Shown here one piece after another: positions 23,937 to 35,400 of a DNA stretch of 64,000 bases; the stretch's first letter is position 1; each line of letters starts with the position of its first letter. The notes beneath the pieces are model-generated. The model had not been told where the DNA came from. It did no database searches and saw nothing but the letters and a program-made list of their open reading frames with translations. Source of the stretch: Monocercomonoides exilis (lineage: Eukaryota; Preaxostyla; Oxymonadida; Polymastigidae); NCBI GenBank assembly GCA_001643675.2, contig LSRY02000006.1, positions 64,501 through 128,500 on the forward strand. The letters are read 5' to 3'. The position numbers and the translations under genes are program-made.

Positions 23937-25611
23937 ATGCCTGATGAACTGAGAATGAATTTTGATTTGACACTCAGAATATTATGCATATTTTAATATT
24001 TGGTTTTTTTTTCTTCTTTAAAATGAAACAAATTAACAACAAAATGAAGAACTGCAATTACTCAATTTCTCTCTCTTTTGTCTTCATAAATCTTCTCGAA
24101 TTTTTTCACATTTTCGCTTCTTTCAAAAAGATCCAATCTTGTTTGCGTGTTCGTTCATTTACTAACCATATTCTTCATAATCTTCTCTGTTCAATTTATT
24201 CCTTCATCAGCAATATTTCATCTACTTTTCAACAATTTTTCTAATTTCTGAGAGCTAATGAAGCAAAAGATCAGAAAGAAAAATGAGAAGAGGAATTATG
24301 AGTTTTGCATGCTTCAAACGAATATGATTCTTTCTTTTTATAAGTGGTTGGAGATTTGTTTCTTTTCAACAAGAGATGTCAGCCTTGTTCAAACTATCAT
24401 TTCTTATTCTGTAGAGCTGCAATATCAATTGCTCTTTCAACTTCAATTCGAAAAAAAAAAATCTTAAAGACGATGAATAAAGTTTGCTGAAAAGGAAATT
24501 TTCTCTCATTTGATGAGTCAAAAAGTTGTTTCTCCCTTTACTATCTTGAATCAAATACAATTGTACGCTTTTTCCGTTATCTCACATTTTCTCATTTTTT
24601 CGTATCCAGAAAAAATGAAAGAAAGATTTTCTTTTTTTCTTCTTTCACATTGCTGAGAAATTATTTTCGATTCAATTCACCCACAATCTTGCTTCATTAA
24701 TAAGACTATATCCTTTTCGTTAAACAACACTTCAACTAATATTTCGAAAAGCATATTTTCCCTTTATTTTGGATATTTCATCAAAATCGCCACTTTGAAG
24801 CTTTTCTGTCGAGTGGATCTTTATTTTTTCTTGACAAAGAAACTATTTCTTTCCACCATTTAATGATCTCATTTATAAAGCATTTTATCATTTCCTTTTA
24901 ACTTTTTGACACAGTTTTCCTTTTCTTTCTTTTAACCATAAGCCCAGACATTTTTTTTTCAGTCCTTAAAGATGGTCAGTTTTTCAATTCGTTGTTCTCA
25001 ATAAATCCCGGCCATTTGAAAAGACTTGCAAGACATTTTCATGCAAAGAATGTCGAACATGCAAATGTCTCTTGTTCTTGTCTTTTCCGCCGAAACCATT
25101 TCAGAAATGGGAAAAAATTGCCATTTTTCTTTATGAAAGGACCATTTTCCATTTTTTTACAGCCAACCTCTCCTTCCATGTAAAATAAGTTATTAGTTTT
25201 TCCAGAGATAAAAAAATATGCATTCAATAAAGAAAGATTGATGCTTTTGCTTTTATTGAGATAAATATAATTATTTGTTTGATCAAAAGATAATAAAAGG
25301 TTTGCTTCTTGTGATGAAAACAACAAAAACAGTTTTTTTGTTTTTCATTTGAACTGTAATTCACAAGCTCTGACAATTTTTGTTGAGATTTTCACTTTTT
25401 CATTTTACCAAATGATTAGCAATGTTTGACACATTTCATGATATTTGAATGTTTGAAAATTTTTCTCAATTAGATCGCCATGTGTCTTGCCACAAAAAGA
25501 ATGATCGCATGCAGCTGTCGAACGGTTCAAAAAACAGTTCAACCAACATCATCAACAAAGAAGTTCTTCAGTTTGTCTGTTTGATTTCTGACCAAAGATA
25601 CAATTCTTTTC
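23937..25611. other. AT-rich intergenic region
   Basis: About 1.7 kb between the pseudogene and the intact paralogue. Only short low-complexity chance frames (Phe/Ser/Lys-rich) were seen, with no splice-supported exons and no RNA gene recognised. Confidence 0.55.
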
Positions 25612-26942
25612 ATGACACTTGAAGAATTATTTGCTCAGATGAAGAATTGCTTTGCAGCAGATCAGAAGCGAATAATCAAAGAAATGAGTGGACTGATGAA
25701 AGATATGAATGAAGAAGAGTTCACAACTGTTTTTTCAAAAGAACTGTTCGATGGCACGGACAGAATGATGAAAAATAAGATATTGCCATTTGAAAATGCC
25801 ACTTTGCTTCTGAAACACATCGGATATCGCAAAACATTGAACAAGCTGTGGAGCAACAGCTTTGAAAGATCATCGCTGAGCAAAACATTGAAGGAGATGA
25901 TTGTTGCAGAAGAAAAGAAAAAAGAAGAAAAGAACGAAGATTTGCTGGCTAATATGTGCGAGTGCTATCTTTATCTTCTTATTACATATCCACCAAAATT
26001 GCTCCCTGTTTGTGTTCCTTGCCTCTTGAAAGCTGCAATGAGAAAAGAGGAAAGTGAAGTTGTTCGAAGAGATGTTGAAGCTGCGTTGCTTGCCTTGAGC
26101 ATTATTGGTAACAGGATTGTTTGTGGATTGTTCTTTTTCATTTTCTCTTGACATTTCCACAAATAAAAAATTGTGTATAGAATCAGGAAAAGGATCAGTG
26201 TTTTGATCAGATTTCAGACATCATCAGATATCATCAGCGGCATAGCAACCTCACTCCACTGGGTTATCAATCCGCATGGGAGTTCCTGATAGACAGATTT
26301 AGAAAAGCAAGAGAGTTGGGGAATGAAATTGTTAAGGAGCTGAAATTCATTCGAGAAGCAGCAAGAGAAATAGAAGAATTGATGGGATTTGTGGATTGGA
26401 AGAAGGAAAACGATGTGATGGAAACAGAAGAAGAAAGAATCATTGAAAGATGGATGGAAACTGTCAGAACTTTCATTTTCCACTGCAAATCTGTCGAACA
26501 TGAATGTTTGCATTTGGTTTTGTGCTTTTCAAGACTATTCGTGATGGCAAGAGGCCTGCACTTGACAGTTGCAAGAAAGTGTTTGTACATTTTTTGTGAG
26601 ATGATTTCTCAACAGCCGGCTTTCATTATTCTGGATAACATTCTGAGAGGAGGAGTTTTTGATCTGAGTTCAGAGGAGCTTCGCCGCCAAACATTGGATG
26701 ATCAAAACACAGCTTATTGCTTGAGATTCTTTTTGGAACTTTCGGAAAGATTGAAAGAAAAGGAAGATGAACAAAGCAAAGAAGCAGGATTGATGAGATT
26801 GAAAATAGAGATATTGGGAAAAATGGAGGAAAGTGGTCACGAAGATGTAATCACAAGCTTTTATGGAGCATTTTTTCGTCTGGACAACATCTTTTATTTT
26901 GGATTTTGTGAAAACTTGGCCCATTTTTTTGTGAACATTTGA
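25612..26942 (+). CDS. all-helical (HEAT/ARM-like) family protein, 406 aa
   Basis: Two exons: 25612-26107 and 26218-26942, joined through a GT-AG intron (donor GTAACA, acceptor TTTCAG) that restores ALSII-D-IIRYHQRHSN. Without splicing exon 1 runs into NRIVCGLFFF and stops. The 406 residues are predicted almost wholly helical, with Leu/Ile-spaced amphipathic segments like HEAT or armadillo repeats: LLKHIGYRKTLNKLW, YLYLLITYPPKLLPVC, LELSERLKEKEDEQ. No signal peptide or membrane segment is seen. I recall similar proteins forming a large family in oxymonad genomes, but this cannot be checked here. The tandem dead copy 1.7 kb upstream supports local duplication. Function unknown. Confidence 0.72.
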
Positions 26943-28472
26943 GAAATAAATCCGCCCTTCTTTGTGGATTTGTTAAAAATGATTTTTCTTTTTTCGAATG
27001 GAAGAACCGTTTGTCCAAAAGAAAAAAAAAATTCAAAGCACTTCTGAAAAAGACATTGCCTTTTTTGATTTATCACAATAAAGAAGTTTTCAAGCGACTT
27101 TTGAATAAAAATTGTTTTTTTTGATGTTTTGATGTTAACAAACAAGAATTATTGAAACATGAATATGAAAAAATGTTAACGGATGCCAGAATTCAGTTTT
27201 TGTTATAACTTTCAGAGTCAAGGCAAGAAAGAACATAAGAGAAAACGAAGAAAAAAAAGGGAATGAGGAAGAGGGTTAATGGGAATTTTGTAAAACGATC
27301 TTCAGAAAGATGTGCTAATAGAAAATTGAAAAAGAAGAAGAAAAAGAATAAAAAAAAAAAAAAATAAAATAAAATCCATAAATGAAATTCACTCTTTCGG
27401 CAATTCTTCAAAAACTGTAACAACAATAAATTCAACTATCAAAGGCATTTGTGTAACTGCGTCCCTTTTGCAATTCTTGTTTCAAGACATTAATTTTGTG
27501 ATGTTTGAAATGTAAAAATTATTTAAAAACTTTTGTATGGATCGGTTTTTAGCAAAACTTCATGTTTCTTGTGAAAAAACTATTTTTAAAAATGACCCAT
27601 AAATATGAGTATTTTTACAAATTTTTAATAAAATTAGATAATTATGAAATAAAAAATAGATGAAATGTTATTAATTATAATATTGTCCTATTTTAATAAT
27701 AAAAATTTGAAAAATAAAACATTAAAAAAAAAATAAATAAAATCATTAAAATATTTTGATCAATCCCACAATTAAATTTTTAATATCCAAAAATAAGAAA
27801 TTAGTTTCTTTCATCGTGAATTGAGCCCTCGTTTGCGAACATATAACGAATCATATATATAAACATAGTTTTAAAGTGTGTGATAAATAATTATCAATAT
27901 ATCATTCAAATCTTTATGAATTTTGTTTATGATTTTTAAGCTGATTATTTTTGTGCAGTTGGAGGATGTTAATGTTATTCCATGATGATCTTGAACAAAG
28001 AAACACTGATGAGGCTCACGAAGTGTGATTATCGTTTTCTTTTTATTTATTAAAGATTATTTTTACTAAATGTTAAGAAAATCATATGTTTTTAACTGAA
28101 TCAACGCGGATTATCAAATGCTAGAAGAAACCTATAGATAAAACTTTTTCATCAAAGAAATAAGAGATGGAGTGCATTTTGCAACAAATGAAATGATGAA
28201 ATTAAAATTTACATCTGATTCAATGAATTCAGAATAATCTTTTTAAAGGTGGGAATGATTTTTTTGGAAACTGCTACAACCTTTAATCACTGATAAGTGA
28301 GAGTCAATTTCTGTTTGATCTTCGAGAGGAATGTTAGACATTCCATAATGCGATAGATGGAAGAGATTCCTGTTATTTACCAAATGATACAAATCTTATT
28401 GGATTTATAACCGTCCATCAGAGTTACACAATCATTATGAGCAGCGTGCATGGATCGAATGAAAGGCAATGA
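26943..28472. other. AT-rich intergenic region
   Basis: About 1.5 kb with A-runs (about 27346-27372) and no supported gene. Missing 5' coding sequence of the surface-protein gene starting near 28473 could lie in its right part (28250-28470), but no signal-peptide exon could be identified. Confidence 0.5.
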
Positions 28473-28511
28473 AGGGCAAACACATTTCTATGTGATTCAA
28501 TTGATTATGGA

Positions 28512-31328
28512 TTGGTGCATCTGACTGCGGACTTCATCAGCCAGATGCTTGTTGATGGGGAGAGTGCGATCAAGGGGGAAGTGGAACTGGACGAGATGAG
28601 CCTGAGCTCAAGAAGCCGCGATCTGTGCAATGTTGAAGTGGAGTCGAGGATCGAATGCACAAGGGCGGGTGTAATATCGACATCGAACACAGTGACTATT
28701 TCAAGAGTGAGGTTTGTATTTGTTGTGGAATTTGCATCTTTTCACATTGATCTGGTTGAACCAGACAGTGGATTGGTGGAAATGGTTAACTGCTCGTTCA
28801 GGTCAAAGCACGCTGAACCTGCTGAAACTCGTGGGAATGCACAAATACCGTTACACATTATTCGGATTACCTCGGGGAGATGTGTTCTAGATGGATGCTG
28901 CGTGGAAGATGTTGCGCTTTCGGTGGCTGCAATATGCATTGCATCACCGATCCAATTTGTTGTTTCTTCTTGTGGGTTCTGCAACTTGGCAACCAGCAAT
29001 CCGCTCATTGATGTCACAGGAAGTGGAGATATTTCTGCGAGTCATCTGGAATTGGCGAATGCCACAATCTCAAAAAGAGGACTTTTTTTGCTATCGTGCT
29101 CAGGTGTGAGAAGCCCAATGATACTTAACAATTGCTCGATTAAAAATTCAGCGCAAGATAATTCAAGAGGGATGCTTGTCACATTGGGCAACTGTTCAGA
29201 CACAATGATAGACAGTTGCATCTTGGATGGGAATTCAAGCGAATGCGATACAAAAGAAGCACAAAGAAGGTTATCCAACAAAGTGTTTAATGAAGCGGAA
29301 AATGAAATATTCAGATGGAATGGTTCAATTGTTGATTTTTCTAGCAGTTCCGTGATGATGAAAGACACAACAATCTGCAACTTTTCAAAGGGAGGGATGA
29401 CTGTGAGTGGAGGAAGCGTTGGAATTGAAATGGTGTTATTTGAGAATAATAATCCTTTCATTGATAAATATCCTTCAGCTCGGAGAAACATATTGTGTTC
29501 GGATTCTGCTTCTCTGGTCATTTCAAGCTTAAAAGGTGGAGATGGATGGGAAAGAAACACATCACTTTGGATGTTGAATGATGGATGCAACTTTGAAGGG
29601 ATAGTTTCTGAAAGGGTATCACCATTCTTCATTCCAGTGTTGGGAAGTGTCGAAGCAAATGAGAAAGGAGCAGAAATGGAGATTGTGTTCAAAGGAAAGC
29701 TGCTGCTGCCTTGCAACTTGTCATTCATTGTTGTAAAGCAGATTGGAGATGAAAAGCAGATTGAGAAATACGAGTTTGATGAGAGTGGATGTGCTTCAGA
29801 GACAGAAGTTGAAGGAAGATTAGAAAGAGAGGCAATAAGTGAGGCAGGAGAAGTGATGGAAGTGAGTGTGTGTATTCTGTTTGGAGATAACAAAAACCCA
29901 TCATCCACTGATTCTTTCATTGTGAAGATCAGAAGTGAGCCCAAAGCTAATGGAGATGAAAGGATTGTTGAAGGAGGAAAAGAAGAGAAATCGTATTGGT
30001 TGTTGATTGTTTGCATTGTGATTGTTGTGATTCTGCTTGTAATTGTTGTTATTCTGGCTGTTCGATGGAGAAAGTTAAAAGAAGAAGCTAAGAAATACAA
30101 GGAGATTGTAGAAGATACAGTAAGGAAGGATCCGAAGGCGTTTGAGATGGTGACGATGGAGATGTCACCTGAGGAGCAGTGGAGAAGAGCTGAGAGAGAG
30201 GCAGAGAAGAAGAATGAAGAGAGGATAAAGAAGAGAATAAATGATACGAATATGCAGCACTCGGAATCATCAGAGCATCTTCTATCTGAGAGCGGATCGA
30301 CTGAATATATCCTTGGAAGAGACTCAGACAAGATCCCTCAATGGATGCTGGAGAAGGTTGATGAGAAAGAGGAAGAGGAAGAGGAAGAAGAGATGAGAAA
30401 GCGAACTCTTTCTCCATCCATCTCATCCACTTCAACAGCTGATTCTGATTCAACATTTGTTCGATCAGAGAGTATGTGTCCAACCACATCATCCATGTCG
30501 AATCTGGTGGATGCAATGGCTTGCTCGTCTCCTCATGAGAAATTGATTGTGGACTTGAGGGATTCGCTGTTCATGTTGCTCCATGGGCTGAACAAGACAA
30601 AGGAGATGGCGATTGGCACTTTGCAGGAGAGAGAGCAGACAGCTGCCCAAATCCTGTTCTGGGTGGCCAATCTTGCTCTTCACTCATTTGATGAAATGGA
30701 AAATCCTCTCCAATCATTAGCCAATTTGAGTCCTCACATTGTGTTGTTCTCGGAGCATATGGTAATCTGCATTGTGATGCATTCGGACTTATTGTCTGAT
30801 GATGACTCAGATTCATCATCCATCTCTTCATCAACTGTTGTGACGTCCGCAAGTGATAATGACGAAGATGAAGATTCTCTTCCCTCATCTGCCTTTGAGG
30901 ATGAGGATGACTTCAAAAAAGAGTGTTTGAGGTGGAAGGCGCCAGAGCTGCTGATCAACAAGAAGATGGGTGCAACCAAGGAGTCAGTTGCATTCTCGAT
31001 CGGGATGATGCTGTGGGAGTGTCTGACGCTCCAGATTCCGTTTGGTGATTATGAGGCAGAGGTGGCGAGGCAGAAGATCGTGAATGGAGAGAGACCAATC
31101 TTGGATGGTGTGATGCAAACACCATTGCTGGAGATCATTAAGAATTGTCTGTCGAATCATGTGAGCAGAAGACCTTCGCTGAAAGATTTGAAGCGAGTGT
31201 TCATCCAGCGATTCCCAGAATCTGCTCAGGTGCTGACGATGTCAGATGCGGTGGATTATGAAATTGTTTCAGAGAAGCGCGGGAGCAAAGAAAGTGGAGA
31301 TGCTGAGACAAGTTTTGTGAGTTTTTGA
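28512..31328 (+). CDS. beta-helix / transmembrane / pseudokinase surface protein, 5' end unresolved
   Basis: The frame is open from 28473 (after a TGA at 28470-28472) to the TGA at 31326-31328, about 940 residues, with no convincing initiator Met or signal peptide. Seen: an ectodomain of about 490 residues with short Cys/Asn/Ser-rich strands (VEMVNCSF, LDGCCVEDV, MILNNCSIKN) typical of right-handed parallel beta-helices. The membrane span YWLLIVCIVIVVILLVIVVI (about 29995-30055) is followed by basic RWRK and a tail of about 415 residues. The tail carries kinase C-lobe landmarks (LRWKAPELL as the APE motif, MLWECLTLQIPFG as subdomain IX, RPSLKDL as subdomain XI). The HRD/N position reads LANLSPHIVLF and no DFG, glycine loop or VAIK Lys is visible, so it should be catalytically dead. 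The tail is nearly identical to those at 13438 and 46874. Possibly 5'-truncated. Confidence 0.8.
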   Translation: MVHLTADFISQMLVDGESAIKGEVELDEMSLSSRSRDLCNVEVESRIECTRAGVISTSNTVTISRVRFVFVVEFASFHIDLVEPDSGLVEMVNCSFRSKHAEPAETRGNAQIPLHIIRITSGRCVLDGCCVEDVALSVAAICIASPIQFVVSSCGFCNLATSNPLIDVTGSGDISASHLELANATISKRGLFLLSCSGVRSPMILNNCSIKNSAQDNSRGMLVTLGNCSDTMIDSCILDGNSSECDTKEAQRRLSNKVFNEAENEIFRWNGSIVDFSSSSVMMKDTTICNFSKGGMTVSGGSVGIEMVLFENNNPFIDKYPSARRNILCSDSASLVISSLKGGDGWERNTSLWMLNDGCNFEGIVSERVSPFFIPVLGSVEANEKGAEMEIVFKGKLLLPCNLSFIVVKQIGDEKQIEKYEFDESGCASETEVEGRLEREAISEAGEVMEVSVCILFGDNKNPSSTDSFIVKIRSEPKANGDERIVEGGKEEKSYWLLIVCIVIVVILLVIVVILAVRWRKLKEEAKKYKEIVEDTVRKDPKAFEMVTMEMSPEEQWRRAEREAEKKNEERIKKRINDTNMQHSESSEHLLSESGSTEYILGRDSDKIPQWMLEKVDEKEEEEEEEEMRKRTLSPSISSTSTADSDSTFVRSESMCPTTSSMSNLVDAMACSSPHEKLIVDLRDSLFMLLHGLNKTKEMAIGTLQEREQTAAQILFWVANLALHSFDEMENPLQSLANLSPHIVLFSEHMVICIVMHSDLLSDDDSDSSSISSSTVVTSASDNDEDEDSLPSSAFEDEDDFKKECLRWKAPELLINKKMGATKESVAFSIGMMLWECLTLQIPFGDYEAEVARQKIVNGERPILDGVMQTPLLEIIKNCLSNHVSRRPSLKDLKRVFIQRFPESAQVLTMSDAVDYEIVSEKRGSKESGDAETSFVSF

Positions 31329-32435
31329 AAAGAGTGAGAAAGAAAAGTGGAGAGTGAAGATAGGTGATGAGGAAGCACAACGAAAGGGGAGATGTTGAAA
31401 AAATTGTAATTTCACATTTCAAGCATTTGCAATCAGAAGCCTTTCCTTTTTTTTTTGATTCAATGCTCGGAAACTTCGAGCAAAAGGTCAAAAAAGAAAA
31501 TGGAAAAGGAAAAGGAAAAGAAAATGGAAAAGATGAAAAGGTGAATGCTTCAAAGAGAAACGCGAATGATAGATGCTTGTTCAAAAGTTGATCTCGACAA
31601 AATGTGCGTCAAAGAACATTTCACTTCGGATGTGGTGTTTCCATTTGCTTGCTTGATGATGAGAATGCGATTTTGGAGAGAAAAAGATTGCGATTTGACG
31701 ATCAACTTGAATCTTTTTTTGAGCATTCAACACACAAGCAACAATGGCAAACACCTCCTTCTGTTTTCAGTTTTTCTTTTTTTGTGTGGCTTTCAGCAAT
31801 AGAAGCTGCTTTGAGTGTGCATGAAAATTCAGATGTTTTGGATTGACAGCCATCAAACAAAAGGTTATTTGAAAGGTGCTTGTGCAACATTTGAATCGAA
31901 CATTTCAGGCATTTGTGTTGAGCCATTTGCGAAAACTGCAGAAAAGGATCATTGGGCAACAAGAATCTGTTGTGGAAGAATGGAAACAAAAATCATATCA
32001 TCATTTTCTTTTTCTTGTTCAAACAAACAGTTTTCCTTCAAGAAGAGAAATGAAGTGAAACCACCAAAAAGAATGAGTTTTCATTTTTTTCAAATCATGT
32101 ATTTTCAATTTCAGATTGTTCCTTCACAATCACAAAATGTGTCAATGTGAAAACGCTGGAGGATGAATATTTGCACTCCAAAAAAAGTGAGTGAAATAGA
32201 AGTATTTTTTCAATTTTTTGTTTTGACTGTTTGCTTCAAAGGCGATTCACAAAATCCAAAAACTTGAAATTCAACACAAACAATCATTCAGTTCTTTTTC
32301 CCACTCAGAACTTTCCATTTTTTCAATCAGATATTTTCTGGATGATGTCTATTTAAACGGGCATTTTTTCAATTTCAGGACTGCCATAAGTCCTTTTTCA
32401 AGCAAAAAGTGAGATTGTGAAAAGGCTGTTTGCAC
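31329..32435. other. 1.1 kb with coding-like fragments, exon structure unresolved
   Basis: Several short stretches look coding: HFKHLQSEAFPFFF followed by a Lys/Gly/Asn run (31420-31560), AFVLSHLRKLQKRIIGQQES just after a TTTCAG (about 31910-31970), and TKCVNVKTLEDEYLHSKK ending at a GTGAGT donor (32133-32186). They may be upstream exons of the giant protein at 32436, or remains of another gene. I could not join them in one frame with confidence. Confidence 0.4.
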
Positions 32436-35400
32436 ATGATTTCGGGGATGTCTCCAGGGCTGCAGGCTGTGGAAGACGGACATTTCCGCTTGAATTCCAT
32501 GGACATCGTTGCGACCTTTGAGGATGTTTGCCTTCTTTTGTTTTTCCAGAGGTTTTTGCATTTTGACGAAATTGAAAAGATACACCGCGCAATAACTCTT
32601 GCGGCAGAGCAGCAGGTATTGACTTGCTTTTGTGGTGCAGGTGCATTGCGGATATCTTTTTCTCTCCACACTTTCCTTTTGCTGTTTTTGCTTTTTTTTT
32701 CTTTTTTGAATGGAACACTGATGCTGCGACCCTGATGCGCGGGACAGGGCTTGGTGGGAGTGCGCGAGAAACTTGGCGGGGCGTACAAGATGTTGCAGCT
32801 GGTCAAGCGTTTGTGCTCCATTTTTGTTTTTCTTTTCTTTTTTTTTTAAACAGATATTTCTTTCAATCACATAATTCTGCCTTCATTTCACATGCTTCCC
32901 AAATGCGACTTTTTTTCACTTTCACTTTCATTTTTTCCCTCAACTTGCTTCATTGGCAGCTCAGTTCATGATGCTGATTGAGAAGATATCGAGGCGCGTT
33001 GACAAGAGCGTGCGCATGCAGCAGCATCAACAGCATCAGCATCAGCATCAGCATCAGCAGCAACAGCGTGCAGGAGATGGGTATTTGTTCAGCATCAGCC
33101 AGGAGAACAAAACGCCAGGCTCGTCGGTCTTCGTGACTTCGCGTCTGCTTGACGATGCGCCAGCTGCGCAGCTGACGCCGCCTGGAAGCCGACGGAGCCC
33201 GTCGTCGTTTTTGTGGACGCCGGAGCGGCAGGTGTTGTCTTCTGTTCCGTCGCAGAGTGTTTCGTCTCCATCTGCGCGCGCACAATATTTCCATGCGGAC
33301 TACGATCGGTGTCTGGGAGCAGCAGACGCAGCAGATCCTTCACAAGCGCTGAGGGCGACTTCTCCGTCTCGCAGCTCATTTCAGCCTTCGAAGCAACAAA
33401 CACGGGCTGCTCAACCTTTGCCTCAGAACAACCAGTCGCACCATCACCACCATCATCGTAATCCAAATCACCACCACCACCACCATCATCATCATCACCA
33501 CCATCATCATCGGAATGAACACATGCACCAGAGAGAAGCACCAAACGAGAAGGAGCAGATGAAAGAGCGCCTTGTTCTGGGAGAGCGCTTACTGAGTCAC
33601 CCGCGAGAGAACATTTTGGATGGTGAAGTGCAGATTCATGAAATGCATCGCAAGCACAGCAGACGCAGCAGGATTCGGAATCATCGCACAGATGAGTATT
33701 GTTTGCTGGAGAAGCAAGAGCAGAAGCTGGGGAATGGGCAGTGTGAGAAGAAAGCGGCTCGGCTGAGGGAGACGCGGGAAGGGCGAAGCGGAGAAGGAGG
33801 AGTGCGAGAGAAAGGAGCAGCGCTGGAGATGGAGCTTGAGGAGCAGAGTAGAATTGAGGAGGCAGAGGAGCTGCGGAGGAAATACAGCAGAATGAAGGCA
33901 GAGACGAAGGTGCTGGGGCTTCAGATGCGACGGCAGCCACATGGGTTTGGCGCCTTCCATCGGACATTCTCGTTTCGGGGGCTGAACAGCAGCGCTGCCA
34001 GAACGAGAACGAGAGCCAGAAACCAAAGCAGAAATGGAAGAGGCGATGTTGTTGAGGGGAATGGGAGCAGAAGGAGAGCAGGCGCTTTGATGAAGGAGCA
34101 ATCGGTTCCGAAGAGAGTGGCTGGAAAAGAGGGAGCGCAAAGCGCAGAGCGAAGAAGAGCGTTTGGGGAGCAGCAGAAGTTGTCTGGAGAGAAGCAGAAG
34201 AGCGCCAGGCGAATGCAAGCGGAGCGGCAGAAGCAGAAGAAACACAACCGCTTGGATGCTTTGCACCATCCAGTGTCAGATGGCATGTCGCTCTCACCGA
34301 CTTCTCATTCTTCTCATCCTTCGCACAAGAGAACTGCATCATCGCTGGGTTCGTCTGAGCTCCTTTCCGATCAGTTTGACTCGCCAAAGTGGAGCCAGCA
34401 TTGTTTGTGCTCAACGCCTGCTTTTGAGAGGAAGCGTGCAACAGAAGCAATCATTCGGTCGTCTTCTCCGCTGAGCAGTCTTTTTCGACTGTTTTCGGAA
34501 AAGAAAGAGAAGAGCGAATGCTTATCATCAATTCCACCACCACCACCTCCTCCTCCTCCAACAGCAACAACAACAACAAATGCAAATTCAATTTCCTCTT
34601 CTGTTTCCTCTTCCGTTTCCTCTTCCTCTTCACTGACTTCTTCGGCTGAGCCAGAGGGCGACAAAGCAGACTCAGCTGGAGATGCAGAGAATGGAGAAGG
34701 CAGAGCAGACACGACGCTGGGATCAGAAGTGAATGCATTGTCAGCATCACCAGCATTGCCAGCATCACCAGCATTGCCAGCATCGGAAACACAAAAACCA
34801 CAGAAGAGGTCGCTGTTTGCAGGCTCTTGTTTTCCTTTCTTTTTGGCGTGGCAGCTGTGGCGCCAGGCGGTGCAGGAGCATCGGAGCAGAAGGAAGAGGA
34901 AGGCTGGGGCAGATGAGAAGGCAGGAGCTGGTCGAAGCAGCGCATTTGAGGGGGATGGGGAGGTGGATGAAGAAAGCAGAGCAGACAGCGAAGAGACGGA
35001 GTCTGAGGGAGAGGGCAGTGCTGGAGCTGGGCACCTGGCTGCGCATCCGTCTGAGTGGGATGGCTGCCCCAGCGGTGAAATGGGTGATTCTGCTGAGGAG
35101 ACAAAAGAAGGAGCAGAAAAAGGTGCTGCTGGGAGCAGGAAGGATGAGGCGGAGAATGAAGATAAAACCAGAAGAGTGAAACGAGGGATTGTCAGACGTC
35201 TGCTGAAAAGCAGGGGATCGTGGCAGGGCAGAGCGAAAAGAAGGCGGCAGGGGCTTGAGTTGCAAGAGGTGAATGCGAAAGAGAGAGCAGACGAGGCAGC
35301 GCCGAGAAAAAGGATGTTTGAAGAGGGCAGACTGGAAGCGTTGAAAGAGAGAAGCGGGGCAGGAGGCAGTGGAGGCAATGGGAAGAGGATGCGGCTGGGC

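Noticed and set aside
27193-27435. Phe-run minus-strand frame
   Set aside because: Translation of an A-rich run and a purine-rich stretch. No gene support.
29042-30331. 429-codon minus-strand frame opposite the surface protein
   Set aside because: Its complement encodes the paralogous ectodomain, membrane span and tail shared with other copies in the window.
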